Origin: Odiellus spinosus
Taxonomy: Eukaryota; Arthropoda; Arachnida; Opiliones; Phalangiidae
NCBI GenBank assembly: GCA_963920705.1
Contig: OY987237.1
Location: forward strand, 13,918,601-13,982,600
Direction: 5' to 3'
Length of the DNA stretch: 64,000 nucleotides
Shown: in pieces, positions 1-13,052 of the stretch
How the letters are laid out: each line of letters opens with the position of its first letter
How positions within the stretch are numbered: the stretch's first letter is position 1
Program-made: the position numbers and the translations under genes
Notes under the pieces: model-generated
The model's input: the letters and a program-made list of their open reading frames with translations, nothing else
Database searches by the model: none
Told to the model about the DNA's origin: nothing

Positions 1-1609
1 AAGATCTTATCATTATCACGGATTCCCTTGAATAGATCTATTTCCTTTTTTTTTACCATCCTTCATCCTCTATATTCTAAAAAGAATAGACGCCTACAAT
101 AGGAAAAGTTCATTGTGATTTCTGTTTGCTTTGTGGCCAGTTTCACGACCATTCCATTGTATATTATCCTTCATTTACAACTTTACTCGAGACTACTACA
201 GAAACTATACACTAACTTATATAAATACAGCTATAGTTAAAGACTAAAACTGATATTTCTAATTCAAACAAAGTTTGAGGTATCAAATAAACGTAGGAGT
301 ATTGTGGAAGCTGTTTAAACCAATTATACCCATATTAAATTGAAACTGAATCAAATTTATAATTATATCATATATGTTATATGTTACACCTTTGAGTATT
401 ATAGAAGCTACGCAAACCCATCTAAATACACGAATGAAATACGTAATTTAAATTGATACAGAAAATTTTCGTCCCAAATTGAAAGTTACCCATCCGTAAT
501 TAAAATTATAAATATTAAACCGGCTATAAATCCATTGTACTTTGTATTTGGAAACTTCACCTTAATTCATTATTTCTTATCAACTGGTTTATTTTAGGTT
601 TCAATAGGTATAGTTATAATTCTAACTGACAAGCGATACCGGTATGGATTTTGTTATATCTATGCTAATTACAAAAGTTACTGATCAGTACGTGGGAAGT
701 TATACATTGCTTAAATATTAGTGACAAGGTATTTGGTCTTCATTTGGAGGAAAAGGCGCTTCAGGTTGCGTGTCTCTGAAGGTAATTGCGGACAATTTAG
801 GAGGGAGGTGGTTGGGATAAATATATCGAGCACATATTCCGTATGTGTTGGGAACTTTAGCGGAAACCACAATGTACAGGCTTTACAAGTAATTATATTA
901 GGAGTTTTATTCGAGATATACGTGAAAAAAAAACAATATTTTTGGACATAATTAATACGTTACGCGTCAATTGTTTAAGGTATGGGAATTATTTTTAGTT
1001 AGGTCAAATTTAAACGTAATATTTCAAGGTGAATTCCTTCCTGAATGGTCGGACTACTTGTCCATTTTCTAATATTGGTACTTATTAATAATTTGGCAGC
1101 TATAATCAGTGAATTCTAATCATTATTACGTCTGATCGACGAGCTACTATCCATCGCGTGGCGCATCTAATCAGATTTCGCGATCTAGCTTCGCTAGTTT
1201 CAAAATTGCACCAATCTGACATAAAATATAGTTTAAGGCTTTTGTATTCATTCTAATTTTGAACTCATTTCATAAGCAAGTTCATAAATAATATGTCTAT
1301 GTAGGTCTGTTTTAATTATATATATTTCATGTTTCCAATTTGATTTAATAACTTTATTATTTTAATCTTTGACTATGGAATATTAAGTCAATGTCGTCCA
1401 TAATTAATAAATTGCAAAACAATTTTGAAGTTAAATTTTAAAAGGCCTTGAAAACAGTTATTCTAATATATCAGGTTTTTAATTTTTTAAATCCTAAAAA
1501 CTTTAATTGTAGTTTTTTTTTTAAAGACAACTTCTGAAACGAAACGATACATTTTTGTCGTCTGCTTATATAATAGTACCTTTTACACTGCTTCAAAATA
1601 TAAACCAAT
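1..1609. other. AT-rich gene-free stretch
   Basis: I see no gene, RNA or clear repeat here. The only open frame above 70 codons (721-951) has no recognisable motif and no splice context, and looks like chance. Confidence 0.5.
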
Positions 1610-1660
1610 AAAGGGAGAATGCAACCCAACATTAGCTTAATATTTGATTTGTAATATTAT
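1610..1660 (+). repeat. Possible end relic of TTAA MITE (family C)
   Basis: The 14 bases after AATAAAGG resemble the family C terminus (AGGGAGAATGCAACC) but the similarity fades after about 20 bp. It is probably a decayed solo end; chance is not excluded. Confidence 0.3.
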
Positions 1661-1702
1661 TACTATAGTGGACTATGTATATTGAATTGATTTAAAAATC
1701 AC

Positions 1703-1965
1703 TTGCATTTTACCTTTAAAGTATTTAATTTAATAATGTCAAAAGAAACCTATAATTTGAAATTAATTAAATATCAATTAAGTTTAATTCCCAGATTTAA
1801 AACGTCGTTCATAACATATATTTCAAATATCTATGAACTATTTCTTCATTGGTTACAATTTAGTAGACAAAATGTAAACCGACCTTACGTGTCAACCAGT
1901 CAATTAAACATATTCCCAGTTAAATAAAATTCAGCTGACGTTTGTAAAAAAAAAAAAAAAAAAAA
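1703..1965 (+). other. Possible retroposed transcript end (AATAAA plus A20)
   Basis: An unrecognised 74-codon open frame ends at TAA 1925-1927. That stop overlaps AATAAA (1923-1928), and a run of 20 A follows at 1946-1965. Stop, poly(A) signal and genomic A-tract in this order are what a reverse-transcribed polyadenylated RNA leaves behind. I see no clear target-site duplication and cannot identify the protein, so this is only a candidate processed pseudogene or retroelement tail. Confidence 0.25.
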
Positions 1966-3213
1966 GTTATGTTTTTTCGTGTAATAAATATACCAAGGCT
2001 TATAATCTCATAGGCGCCACAACCATTAGTTCAAAGATCAATGAAAATCCAACTATTTTTGTAACTAACGTACACTACACTTCAGTGAAAGTTGAGGCGG
2101 ATCAACATGCAGTTATAAACCCAATTGGGAATAAAAGTAGTCACATCTTAAGCAGGAGTACTTATATTAAAGTTAGACGAAGCCATTTATCTAGGAGGAC
2201 ATAGGGTTTTGTACAAGGTCTGTTTTGTAAAAACCTATAAGATCATAAACCCTATGGCAGCATGCGGCTAAAGAACTATTTGAATAATTCATAAGGTAAA
2301 AAAGGGTTGAAAAGGGTTAGTTAGAGTCAATTTAAGATTTCAACGTGATATTCATTTGACTACATGGTTTCACCCCAGACAATCTCTGGGAGACGTAAAG
2401 GTCCCAGGGGCACACAGTGAAAGTGAAATACACCCCAAAGAGTAAGAAATAAAAATATTTAACACACCTCTAAAAAAAATCATCATAATTATCTATGTTT
2501 AACATGACTACTTTTATTCTACGCTATTTAAAATTGTGTCACGATACGTCTAAGATTGTCACAGTTTGCAAACTTGTTTGTTCGTATGCGTGTTAAATTT
2601 CATAGGGAAAAAACAGTTATTGCAAAAGTTTGAAGAATTGAATATAATAATTTGAAACACGCGATGAATCTTGTAGAAATTTCATCAAACAAATTTGTAA
2701 AATGATTAAAAGAGGAACACAGCTTTGTACAAGCTGCTTTTTTATTCCAATCAGGTACGGGTAAGCGTAGGATCTGATATTATGGTAAAATATAAATTAT
2801 TGAAACCGGTCTAGAACTAGGGAAAGTTTAATTTAATTATCATACCACCAGGAAAAAAAATATAATAATGTGAAATTATTTGATTGAAATCTCTATTTAA
2901 ATTCTATAGTTAGAATCAATTTATGTTTTGACTATGTGCAAAGGTAGATAACCCATTTTTCGATATAATTTAGTTGATAAGAGGAGGAGTCTAGTTAATT
3001 TTTATGGGCAACAAATTTAAAATTGATTGTGATTAAATTTGAAATGATGTGGGTGCATTGTCTTTTAAATTTTGGTTGACAACCTATTTGGTATATATGT
3101 AATTAACAAGGTTTTATAGGAACGCCTAATAAACATGTTTTAATTAGCTGTGGAATTTAAAAAATATTAACCTTGATTTTCTTTTTTAAAGAAAGAATGA
3201 AATATACTAAAAC
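1966..3213. other. AT-rich gene-free stretch
   Basis: No supported feature was found in this interval. Confidence 0.45.
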
Positions 3214-3540
3214 CAGAGGTATATAATAACCCCCTTCGGGGGGAAGTATGAAAGCCCTTATACTACCAATGCTAAAAATCACGAACAACAAGAGCCCGCT
3301 GCTGACTATCTAGGCCACTAGCTCGCGCTGGACTTCTCAATGTCGCTACTCTAGTAAATGGTCTTTGTATAAACAAGACGGCTCGATTTGTGTTTAGAAC
3401 TTCCTTTCTCGGGAGTCAGGCTGTCTGTTAAAATGGAGTCGAAGGTTGACTTCAGCTCGCGAGTTCCGGAAGTGCGCGTAGGGAAAATTTAGTGAGGTTC
3501 AAAATGGTGTAACTATTTTTTGGGAGTAAAGCGGTGTGTC
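3214..3540 (+). mobile_element. MITE family A, copy 1 (3'-truncated)
   Basis: It starts with the family A terminus CAGAGGTATATAATAACCCC and follows the two full copies (14415-14832 and 47959-48376) closely for 327 bp. The similarity stops abruptly after GCGGTGTGTC at 3540, so about 90 bp including the right terminal inverted repeat is missing. No coding capacity. No target duplication can be read because one end is gone. Confidence 0.9.
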
Positions 3541-4778
3541 AAATTCAAATATGTCAAACACGAAAGTTTAATTTGATACTCGTCTCCTAATCCATTTAAA
3601 ATTACATAATCCGGTTTTTTATCGTAGATGATTTTCAAAATGATGCAGCGCATTTATAAGGGAACATTTGGGGCTTTAAAAGTCTGCCAAATTTAAATTT
3701 AATAAATTTATATAAAGGAAGATTAAAGAGAATGTAAATTGGAAAGCCTCTTGTCCAAGATCATACTTCAACCAATTTTTCTTGAGATTTCCGAGTGAAA
3801 TAAGTTAACTTCTATCTCAACTAAGCCCTAATCTATTTTCTATACAACAACAGAGAAGAGTTGATATATTTTCAGATACTATAATTCCTAGCCCTTGTTA
3901 TACGTCAAAGAAATCACGAATAACTTTTAGTCTGATACGAACGCAACCTCACTTTTTCATACTGAAAACTCTGAAGAGTTTCTAAACCATATTTAGTCCA
4001 GTTGCGTAGAAGCAACGAAGAGGGAAGGCAGGGGGATAGAAACGAGAGTAATGACATCATTACGCTGTTGTCTATCTTCCCGTATTTAACTTTGTAATAG
4101 CTTTTAAACCATGGACTGACTAAACTCCCAAAAATCTCGGGTATTTCGATATAATACCCAAGAAAAACAAACACTTTATCCATATATCACAATCAAGAGC
4201 CCGACGTTTTTCGCGATATAGATCCAGTGTTTATTTTAGGCTTAGCTCGCTCGTTCAGTGTGCGCGAAAAATAAAAAGAAACTTATTTTTTTGCGCCTTC
4301 TTATTTCTGGGGAGCCCCTTCGCTCTGGAGGAGGCTAGGAGCTGAGAGAGAGAGAAAACAAAGACGCGTTATCTTCCCTTGACAGTTTGTTTCCTGTAGC
4401 TCATTTTTCAAAAACCCATCGCGCAACTTTCCCCGAATCCCCCTTTTGCTGGACTGTGCCCCTCTCATACTTTTAAACCGGGTGTTCCCTGTTCTGACCC
4501 ATGATTTACCCTTCATAATGGCAAACGCATTCTTCATGGGAGAGGGCATATTGGGTTTCAAAATTGTAACGTTGTGTGTGGGTTGCGTGCATTCAACAAG
4601 ATATACGATTTACAATAGTTTAAGTCCATATATATATTATCCTGATTATGTTCAATTAAGTATCATAAAGATATTTAAATTTTAACTTATTAATCTTCTA
4701 GTATTGGCTAAACCATTGGCAACAGTTGGAACTAAACAATCCACGAATCCGTCCGCCTATTCTTTATCCATAGCGTGC

Positions 4779-4807
4779 ACTGTTTACCGTTAGAGGACGC
4801 TTATGAA
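4779..4807 (+). repeat. Dispersed motif E (CCGTTAGAGGACGCTTATGA), copy 1
   Basis: Contains ACCGTTAGAGGACGCTTATGA after CACTGTTT. The same core recurs at 23807, 25069 (inverted), 25195, 26901, 41788 and 51979. The nature of the repeat is unknown; see the finding on this motif. Confidence 0.6.
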
Positions 4808-5516
4808 ACTAAGTTTTGATATTATTCATCTTTACATATTTAAAGATGGACAGAATTTATATCACTTCAAATGGGCCGGTACGTTTAAAATTCATTATGG
4901 GCAGCCATATCTTGCTTAGAGTAAAGCATAAGGTCACAAATAAAACATTCAACCCAAGAGTATTCAATTTAATAACATTTTTCAGAGGTTACGGTGGCTT
5001 ATATAAATTCTCTTAATGTAATTTTCAGTTTGCCACGAGCTTCCAAGTTAGTGATCGAGGGGTAACAGCAGTAATATCCCTTTCCACACGCAGTGTCGCG
5101 GGGCCTTTAACTATGAATAAACAATATTAATGTCATAGGTCTATTTGCAAGGATATTTATTTTCAGTCTGCGCTTTCAAGTTAAATGGTCTCTATCGTCT
5201 GCTTGGCGGCTATAGCTACACCATCCCGACGATCCCATTTTGAAACAAAGACCACATGGCCTCCTCAGATCCGCCTGTCGTAAAATATCTATTAGTGTCC
5301 CGAATCCCTCTAGACACAACCATACTGCTCAGACTAATATATATATATAAGCATTTTTAATGATATAGTCGTCATTCTAAATACCAATAATGGAGTTGTC
5401 TCAAGAGTCAAACTCAGTTTGGAAAACTACTTTCATCCCTAGCGGATTTTAAATTAGCAATTAATCCTTCTTAAGCTTCGTTACTTTGAAACTTGTTCTT
5501 CAGAAACAAAATTACT

Positions 5517-5565
5517 TAAAGGGAGAATGAACACGAACAATCAAGTAATATTTTATCGATCCATG
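5517..5565 (+). repeat. Possible diverged end of TTAA MITE (family C)
   Basis: TTAAAGGGAGAATG matches the family C end including TTAA, followed by a weaker match to the T-rich subterminal part. No second end was found. Confidence 0.35.
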
Positions 5566-8079
5566 ATCAAAATTTGTTTGAAGGAACTACTTCTTTAAGT
5601 ACTATTCAATCTAGAATTGCGTTAACTGCTAACAAATTTTTGACAACAATAATCACCCAGGCCTTTTTCTGTTACTATATAGACAGTACCCTATTTACTG
5701 AAATATGTAGATCAGAATTAATATCAGTTAAGTCTCATTAGTTCGAAGAGAGATCTGTAAGATTTTTTCTCAAGTCTTAAATCGTAAGCGCCAAGTCCTT
5801 AAAAGTTTAAATCTATGTTCGCCCCCTCTATCCTTATCTCCTTCTGAAACTTTACTGGATATTCTTCAAAGCCCAAAAGCGTTCGTCCTTTTAGATTCTT
5901 GTCTAAGCTAGCCCTAACTTCACCCCTCTAAAATATTTAGGCGGTGACATAATCATATTCTCACGTTGCGAAAGATTTACTGGCCAGAGCAAAATTGAAG
6001 CAAACCGGGCACCGACATTCCTCGCAAAACTTAACGTTCCGTTAAAATTAAGTGTTTCTGACTTGTTAGTCTGGAAGCGTCTCATTAAAGATGTCATTAG
6101 CATACTTAATTTACCAAATAATTATCCTAATCCCTTCGGCTCAACTGTTTACTAATTACTCTCGCGCGTTTGGTTATTGGAGGAATTTTCGATTTATCAA
6201 TTGAGTGTCATCCACTATCCTGGCTAAGTCTAATTTTACGGATAAAGTCGAAAATTGAGTTCTATAATTAATTAAATATTCGATTACGCAATTATTAATA
6301 CTACTTAAAGTTCCAAATTAAAAAAAAGTGTTTTATTGTATAGACAAGTAGGTAAGGATTTTAATTAAGAGCACATTCAGAATACCCAATTGCAATTATT
6401 GCTAAATTAATTATTCTAATATCGTAATTTAAAATTAGAATCAGCATATTAGATTTAAAAATTTGTAATGAAATTTAACTGAAATTAATAACAGTAGGAT
6501 AAAAAAATCTTCCTATATCAAATAATAAAGGGGCCAACAAAGGAATTAGGAAAAACAAGACAAGAACCACCAACTGTTGAGAAATTGGCCAATGTATTAC
6601 GTTAAACTTGCGTACGCAAAAAATAGTGGTTTTCAACTACTTCTAAATAAACACAAAAGATACAGTAATTTTATAATATAGTTTCAACTACCCCTTGAAT
6701 AAAAGTACGAGTTGAAATATTACACGCGCAAATATTGGGCGGGAAATTGAAATTTCCGGCCAGGATATCAAAATATTCGCGTTTGCATACTTTCCTCGCA
6801 AATTTATATTTTTACGCCGAACTTAGTAAAAATGTTTCTTGGAAAAAATATTAACATATAGACATCATCTCTATTTCGTATAAGCATTTATTATTTTCAG
6901 AATATTCGCCTGAACTTTGATACGACTTTTTATAAGAAATGTTTTGGTGTCAAAGCTCACGTACTAATTTTATTTCACATCTAAATTAGGTTAGACAGGA
7001 AGTTTATAGCTATGAAGCCAAATTAATTTAAAATATATTCAAGGCAAACTTTTTAAATATTTAATTTCAATTGGATAGGGAAATATTATTTAATTTTTTA
7101 TTTATTTAAACAGCTGCTAAAATAGACTTAAAATTAAGGTCGTGGCTTTTTTAACCTTTCGTGGTGGTCTATTATTTAAAGAATTCGTATGGTTTGTCTA
7201 GAAATAGTGTAAAATTAATAGTGTAATTAAAATCCCTTTGTAGAAGTATAAAAATTGACTTGCAAGGTGTTAGAAGCTCAGAAACTATTTGAACAATCAT
7301 TTTAACCATCACATCAATTGCTTAAACCACATACTGTGACTCAAATTACATTTAATATCACCCCTTTACTAAAAATTAGATTTAAAAAAAAAAAAAAATA
7401 CTAATAGACACCGTTTAAAATAAATTGTTAAATTATTTCGACAAAATAATTTCGCTATTATAGTCTTGTTCCCCGAAGGGTCTATTACCAAATTACTGGT
7501 ATATAATTCGAAACGCAGATAATGACGCAACGTAAGAAAGAAAATTGAATTTCTTTATCTAAGCCTTTTTTTTTTTTTTTCTAAGAGATGTGGGTCTCGG
7601 TTACAAACGTTTTTGTCCTAGACCATAAAAAGTAATTGTTACGTTTAAAGATTTTATAAAACTTCGCATTATTTCCAAAAAAGAGTCCAGGTGCTTTGTT
7701 GGACGACCTGAATTTCATAACACGCTCAAGAAAAAAACTATTATCTATATACGACAGATTTAATATTGAAATCTTTAAAGGTTTAGTGTAGCGAATAATT
7801 ATTGTAAACTTAATATATAATCCAAATTTTGAGATTTAACCTCTCTAAGCCTAATCTTATTTAAAGAATTAAAGTAAAACCAAGTTTAAAAATTCGGGCC
7901 TGCTTTTGGGTTTTGTTGGCACGCTTGAAATACTTTTAAGTGAAGCCTGTCACGCATTTTTCATGACCTTCAATTAAAATTTGATTATCATTTTCGGAAA
8001 CTCTATTTTATAATCGCCATCTTCGAATTGTTTAAAAGAAAAAAAATTCACAATACTACGTCATCACAAGGTCGCGCGA

Positions 8080-8161
8080 CTATTATAGCAGTCGATTCTC
8101 ACTCGTTCTGGCACGTGATATGTTTGCTTTCACGGGATCTTTTTCGTGGAAGTACTTAATG
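8080..8161 (+). repeat. Dispersed repeat K, copy 1
   Basis: About 80 bp shared with 19051-19129, from ATTATAG through TTGCTTTC.CG.GATC to GAAGTACTTAATG, with scattered substitutions and small gaps. A shorter inverted match lies at 20625-20665. No termini can be defined. Confidence 0.55.
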
Positions 8162-8813
8162 AAGAAAAATATAATTCATACCCAATCAAAAATATTACGA
8201 CAACCTCACATTTAAGAGTTCTTTCATTAGATTCCGATTAAAATTAGTTATCAATGTTTATAAAATTAAATTAGCTAAATTTCGGCTAAAACTTTGGGCG
8301 TTTTCTTCGGGAGTTAGGATACCCTTTAAACATTACTTCCTTTGAAATCTATTCCATTTTTATTTAATTTTATAATTTTGCGAGACTGACGGAGTTTTTG
8401 TTTATTTAAAATGTACGTAATGCTTTAAAGAAACATAGAAAATGTTTATGGAACCAGATTTAGGTTAAATTTTACCGAAAGTCCAGAGAAATATGATTTA
8501 GATGAAGGGCCTTTTATGACCGGGTACTCTATTCGATGAAAGGTTTTTACCAAATTAGAATAGAAGGTTTTTTTACGATGTTATCTAGAGAATTGGAACC
8601 AAAACATTTTTTAAAGGGAAATTGAAATGCAAATATATGAGGAAATGTTCACTTTTTTAACCTAATTCATTATTTTATACTTGAAAGGAGTTTGATGTTA
8701 TGAAGAGAATATGACTTTAAAACCCTATAAGTTTGCTTTCCAGCAGTTGTACAGTTTTTTCCCTAAGAGTAAGAGGATAAGGAAGGGTATACGTTTTTAT
8801 GTAGTAAATATAT

Positions 8814-8852
8814 CAATTTCGCGCGCTTTTTCTTTAAAAGCGCGCGAAATTG
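8814..8852. repeat. Perfect 17-bp inverted repeat with 5-nt loop
   Basis: The arms are CAATTTCGCGCGCTTTT (8814-8830) and its exact reverse complement (8836-8852), separated by TCTTT. The GCGCGC core is unusual for the surrounding AT-rich DNA. No gene or transposon boundary is visible around it. Confidence 0.85.
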
Positions 8853-9639
8853 AATTTTATTTTTAGGCACGATTTAGGCTTAGCATTTTTAAAAGAGAAT
8901 TTTTTTACGACGCTTAAGCAGAGGATGCGACTCAAATAAATTAGGTGAATTAATGTTTTTTAAACATTATGGTCGCTATCATAGGTATTTAGCCTCATTA
9001 TATATGGTTTCTCTTGGGTCACAAGGTCTAAATGGCGCCTATTGGTCGGGTGACGACTTCGGGCATTTTTTAAGGTCCATATAAAAAAAATGGAAACGAT
9101 TCCTCAAACAAAAAGTAATTTATTACATGTCAGGTGAATGTAAGCCCTATTTATAAAAATTCCAACCCTTTCCTGGGTCTTTTCAAACCAATTATCAAAT
9201 TCCCGAAATTCTCCAGCTACCAGGGAATTCTAGACATCCAACGTGATAGCATTGTCACATACTAAGAAAAATATCTTTGGATTCTTTGCTCGTATACTTC
9301 AAATCAAGATGAAATCGACAATATAAGAAACTTTTGGTTGTTAAACTCAAAAGTTCAATATAAATTCTTTGGATGGGCCAATGGGGATCGAGATAGAAAG
9401 GTATGGAACAGCGACCAACGTGAAAATCGCCCTAATTATTTTTATAGAATAATAACCTGAATTTATTTAAATTTATTCCACAGAAGTTTGCAAACTAGCT
9501 AAATGTTAAGCTTTACAGAAGATATAAACTATATCAATAATTTCTTAAAGTGATTTCATAAAGATCTTAAGTTTAAATCTCTTTAAGTGTCTAAATAAAA
9601 TCTTTCAGGTAGTTTCTTTTTGCTATAAAAACTATTTAA

Positions 9640-10072
9640 AGGGAGAATGCAACCTAATTACAAGTGATTTTTTATTGATTCCTTATCGTTTAAATAGGCC
9701 TATTCCACCGATAAAAAGTTTACAATACAAATATTAAACTAGAAATAAATTTAAAACTTACCCTGAAAATAGGCTTAGCGGGACTCATGGAGATCCTGAA
9801 TCGCGTCCGTGTAAGGTCTAGCGACCAATGAGCGAAGGCCCGTCGTTCACGCGAGATCTCCACGAGACTTACGTCGCGCGCGATTGGTCGCTAGACCTTA
9901 CACGCGAGGAAATCAGGATCTCCATGAATCCCACTAAGCCTATTTTCAGGGTAAGTTGTAAATTTATTTCTAGTTTAATATTTGTTTGTAAATTTTTTAA
10001 ATAGTGGATTAGGCCTATTTAAACAATAAGGAATCGATAAAAAATCACTTGTTATTAGGTTGCATCCTCCCT
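9640..10072 (+). mobile_element. Foldback MITE family C at TTAA, copy 1
   Basis: A 433-bp element flanked by TTAA on both sides (9636-9639 and 10073-10076). The ends are AGGGAGAATGCAACC... and its reverse complement. The inverted repeat runs nearly to the centre, so almost the whole element can fold back. The centre holds CG-rich DNA with GTAAGGTCTAGCGACCAAT inverted. TTAA targets are typical of piggyBac and Kolobok elements; which applies cannot be decided without an autonomous copy. No transposase is encoded. Copy 2 (19324-19756) has exactly the same length in the opposite orientation. Confidence 0.9.
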
Positions 10073-10076
10073 TTAA

Positions 10077-11400
10077 AGAATTTCAAAAGTAGTAAAATAT
10101 ATTTTCTTAGATAGTCTTGAAAGGCTACCTTTAAGTATAATAGACTCTGAAAACAAGATACTGATTTGGAATTTTATAATTAGCATAAAAACCGCAGCAA
10201 AACACACCAAAAAATATTGCAGCAATTTACATGTAATCGATATTTGATATATTTTGAATATAAATTAAATTTCAAAAGATTCTAATATCCCTTTAATATA
10301 AAAATATGCCTCTTTTAAATTCATAAACAAACAAAGACAATTACGTCTTTAAAACAAAAAATTACGATTCAAAGAGGTCCATTACGACTATTTTTAGTTT
10401 AAAATCTACAATATAAAACTTTAACCTCCCTTAAACCAGTTTTAACGATATCAGAAAGGAAAACCACTTATATTTTTTTGTTATTCTAATTTAAAAACCA
10501 GAATTTGGAAGAAATATTATCGAGCTACACCCTCGCAATTTAAATAATATTTAAGACTAAGGCGTCAATATCTTGTTTTAAGAAACTAACAAGACATAAA
10601 TAATACAATAACAATATGAAAAAAAAAAAATAAAAGTGAACGTTTATTTGTATCACAATTAAATACGGTTAAAAATAAAATATTCATTTTCATTTTTTTC
10701 CTGCTTGTTATAAAAGTAGAAACAAGTGGGATCCTAGAGCAATTGCCAAGTTACAGCACTGACTCGATATAAACTGTAATACAGACGTTTTATTTCTGTT
10801 AAGCCTTGGCAAGGATGATCACATACACCAAACCCTCTTCAAAGAAAAAAATTTGGCATTCAGTCCACGATTATTGGGTAATTTATAGACTTCCCAAATA
10901 GCCGAGTCTATTTGAAAAACTAGCAGGCGCTAGGCTCTTTTCATTAAGGGTCGCTTTATAAAACACACCCCTTTTCGCTTAACAGCGTTGAGAAAGGCAG
11001 GAATGAGTATAAATTTTGAAGAGAACGTGAAAAATAATTTGATAAAGTCTGACATGACTCTGGCGTCTACTAAAAGAAAGATGTTACGTCATCATGACGC
11101 TATTTTAGGGGTAATTTTTGTACAGACAAAGCTACGGCGTCTTGGGAGCAAAATTACGTCATATGACGTCAAACCCGGTGTCCTGGATTCATTTCTTAAT
11201 TGGTCCATGCAGCAAATAAGAAATTTAAACTTTTTAAATAACAACAAAGTGAAGGTGAAAAGTAACTGAAAAGTCGCAGTCAAAATCGATAGAGAAGTAC
11301 AGGGTTGTATGACCGAGGTAAAGTGGGTTCTAGGGGTCATTTTAAGACGAAAATGTTCTATAACGTTTTGTCGTACGGGGGCGCCGTTTATCAATATAGA
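10077..11400. other. Gene-free stretch with unrecognised open frame
   Basis: A 93-codon open frame at 10988-11269 starts at a TTG-like codon context and has no recognisable domain. The DNA at 11085-11175 contains several TGACGTCA/TCATGACG-like words. I cannot support a gene. Confidence 0.35.
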
Positions 11401-11737
11401 CAGAAGCCGATGAAACCCTCCTTTGAAGTCTACTACTCTACTGTTCCATATAGCGCGCCTCTCTGTATGGGTAAAATTCATGATTTTACGAGATCGGAGG
11501 TGTCCTACTTCATGCCCCCTGTCTACGGAAAATTGGAAATTCTCTCTCTCCACAAACGACGACGTTTTCTTGACGAGCTCCAAGGTTGCTAGAGATATTC
11601 GCTCGACGAACTCCCGCTCCGAAAATATCTTCCGTTAGGAGGCGTACGAATCGCGCTTTTTGAAACTAACCCATACAGAGAGGGGTAGACAAGACTCGGG
11701 AGTAATAGACTTCAAAGTAGGGTTTCATCGGCTTCTG
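11401..11737 (+). mobile_element. MITE family B, copy 1
   Basis: 337 bp beginning CAGAAGCCGATGAAACCCTC and ending with the reverse complement (one substitution in the right repeat, GTAGGG for GGAGGG). The 7-bp target duplication ATATAGA is perfect (11394-11400 and 11738-11744). Open frames inside (for example 11305-11592 and the opposite strand) are by-products of the element and lack any transposase motif. Confidence 0.95.
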
Positions 11738-12724
11738 ATATAGATACAAAAACTAACAACGCTAACCTAAAAATAAGTTATCTTCATCATCTTTACTGTA
11801 AAGTAACATTGGTATTTCGAGTCAACCCTAGCAATGCCTTTGCCGGGAGCATTATCTAGTTTATTGAACCTACGCAATAAATACTTTTCAGATTAAAGAA
11901 ATAAAACGGAGATTTTTTTAAATGATCTTGAAATTTTTCACGCTAAAATCGTAAAAATAATCCTAATCTGTATGGGTTTTCCGTATGTAGAAACAAGATA
12001 AAACTTAATCTTCCAAGTCTCTTTCTAGTCTGGTGGTTTTTAAAAAAATTAAACCACAGAGAACTTGAATAGATTCGAACTTTTCTAGCTTTTTTAAATT
12101 CGTTAATCAAGACCAATTTTTAATTTATTTACATTTTGGGGTGGGGTGATTGTCCCTTGACCAAGTTAACCAGATATAAATTATCATCATTATTATTATA
12201 GGTGACTCATTAAGGACGGAGTTTTTGTTTCAATCAGTCACGAAATCTGACAGGGTTCAGCCTTCGAAACAAAAAAAGAAAAAAGGCAAAATATGAACAC
12301 ACCCATTAGGAACAATTTTTAGGACCAGACGAAATGCTTTTTACGCGATTTCCTAGGAGCTTAATACTTAGTTGATTGCATTGGACTGCTCATTAAAGGG
12401 AATGTAAAATGTGCATTATATTTTTCGTATTTTTATCAAAAATGAAAATAACAAAAATCTTTTGCTGTTAAAAATATTTAAAACTTGATTTTTAAATCAA
12501 ATATACTCGAAATAAAATATTTGGAATTGAACCGTCAACATTTTATAACACCAGGAGCAGATATATAAGAGTTTCCACCCAATTCCACGTTGAATAAACC
12601 TCCATCCCGGTAACGTTAGTGACGGACAAATAAAGAAGTCCGACTATTTTAGGGCCAAGTCAATAAATTAAAATATTGTTCTTTAAAATTTAACTTTCTA
12701 AATTACGTTCCATATGGTAGTTAC
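11738..12724. other. AT-rich gene-free stretch
   Basis: Nothing supported between two family B copies. Confidence 0.45.
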
Positions 12725-13052
12725 CAGAAGCCGATGAAACCCTCCTTTGAAGTCTATTACTCCCGGGTCTTGTCTACCCCTCTCTGTATGGGTTATTCTC
12801 AAAAGGCGCGATCCGTACGCCTCCTAACGGTAGATGTTTTCGGAGCGGGAATATCTCTAGCAGCCTTGGAGTTCGTCAAAAAAACGTCGTCGTTTGTGGA
12901 GAGAGAGAATTTCCAATTTTCCGTAGACAGGGGGGATGAAGTAGGACCCCTTCTAACTCGTAAAATCGTGAATTTTACCCATACAGAACTCGAGGAGCGC
13001 TATATGGAACATTGGAGTAGTAGACTTCAAAGGAGGGTTTCATCGGCTTCTG
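12725..13052 (-). mobile_element. MITE family B, copy 2 (internal deletion)
   Basis: 328 bp, inverted relative to copy 1. Perfect 7-bp target duplication TAGTTAC (12718-12724 and 13053-13059). A segment of about 13 bp present in other copies between AGCGGGA and ATATCTCTAG is missing, which accounts for most of the shorter length. Confidence 0.95.

Larger units (their letters stand above)
3541..8813. other. AT-rich gene-free stretch with promoter-like patch near 4.28-4.56 kb
   Basis: No gene is supported. The patch at about 4283-4560 is less AT-rich, has a GAGAGAGAGA run and opposing open frames on both strands without recognisable domains. It could be an unannotated promoter or 5' UTR. Copies of short dispersed repeats occur at 4779-4807 and 5517-5565. 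Confidence 0.4.

Noticed and set aside
11305-11592. Open frames of 70-160 codons at every family B MITE (for example 11092-11583, 12734-13165, 24365-24734, 39417-39747, 57039-57387)
   Set aside because: They recur because the MITE recurs, differ by frameshifting indels between copies, run on both strands and contain no transposase or other domain.
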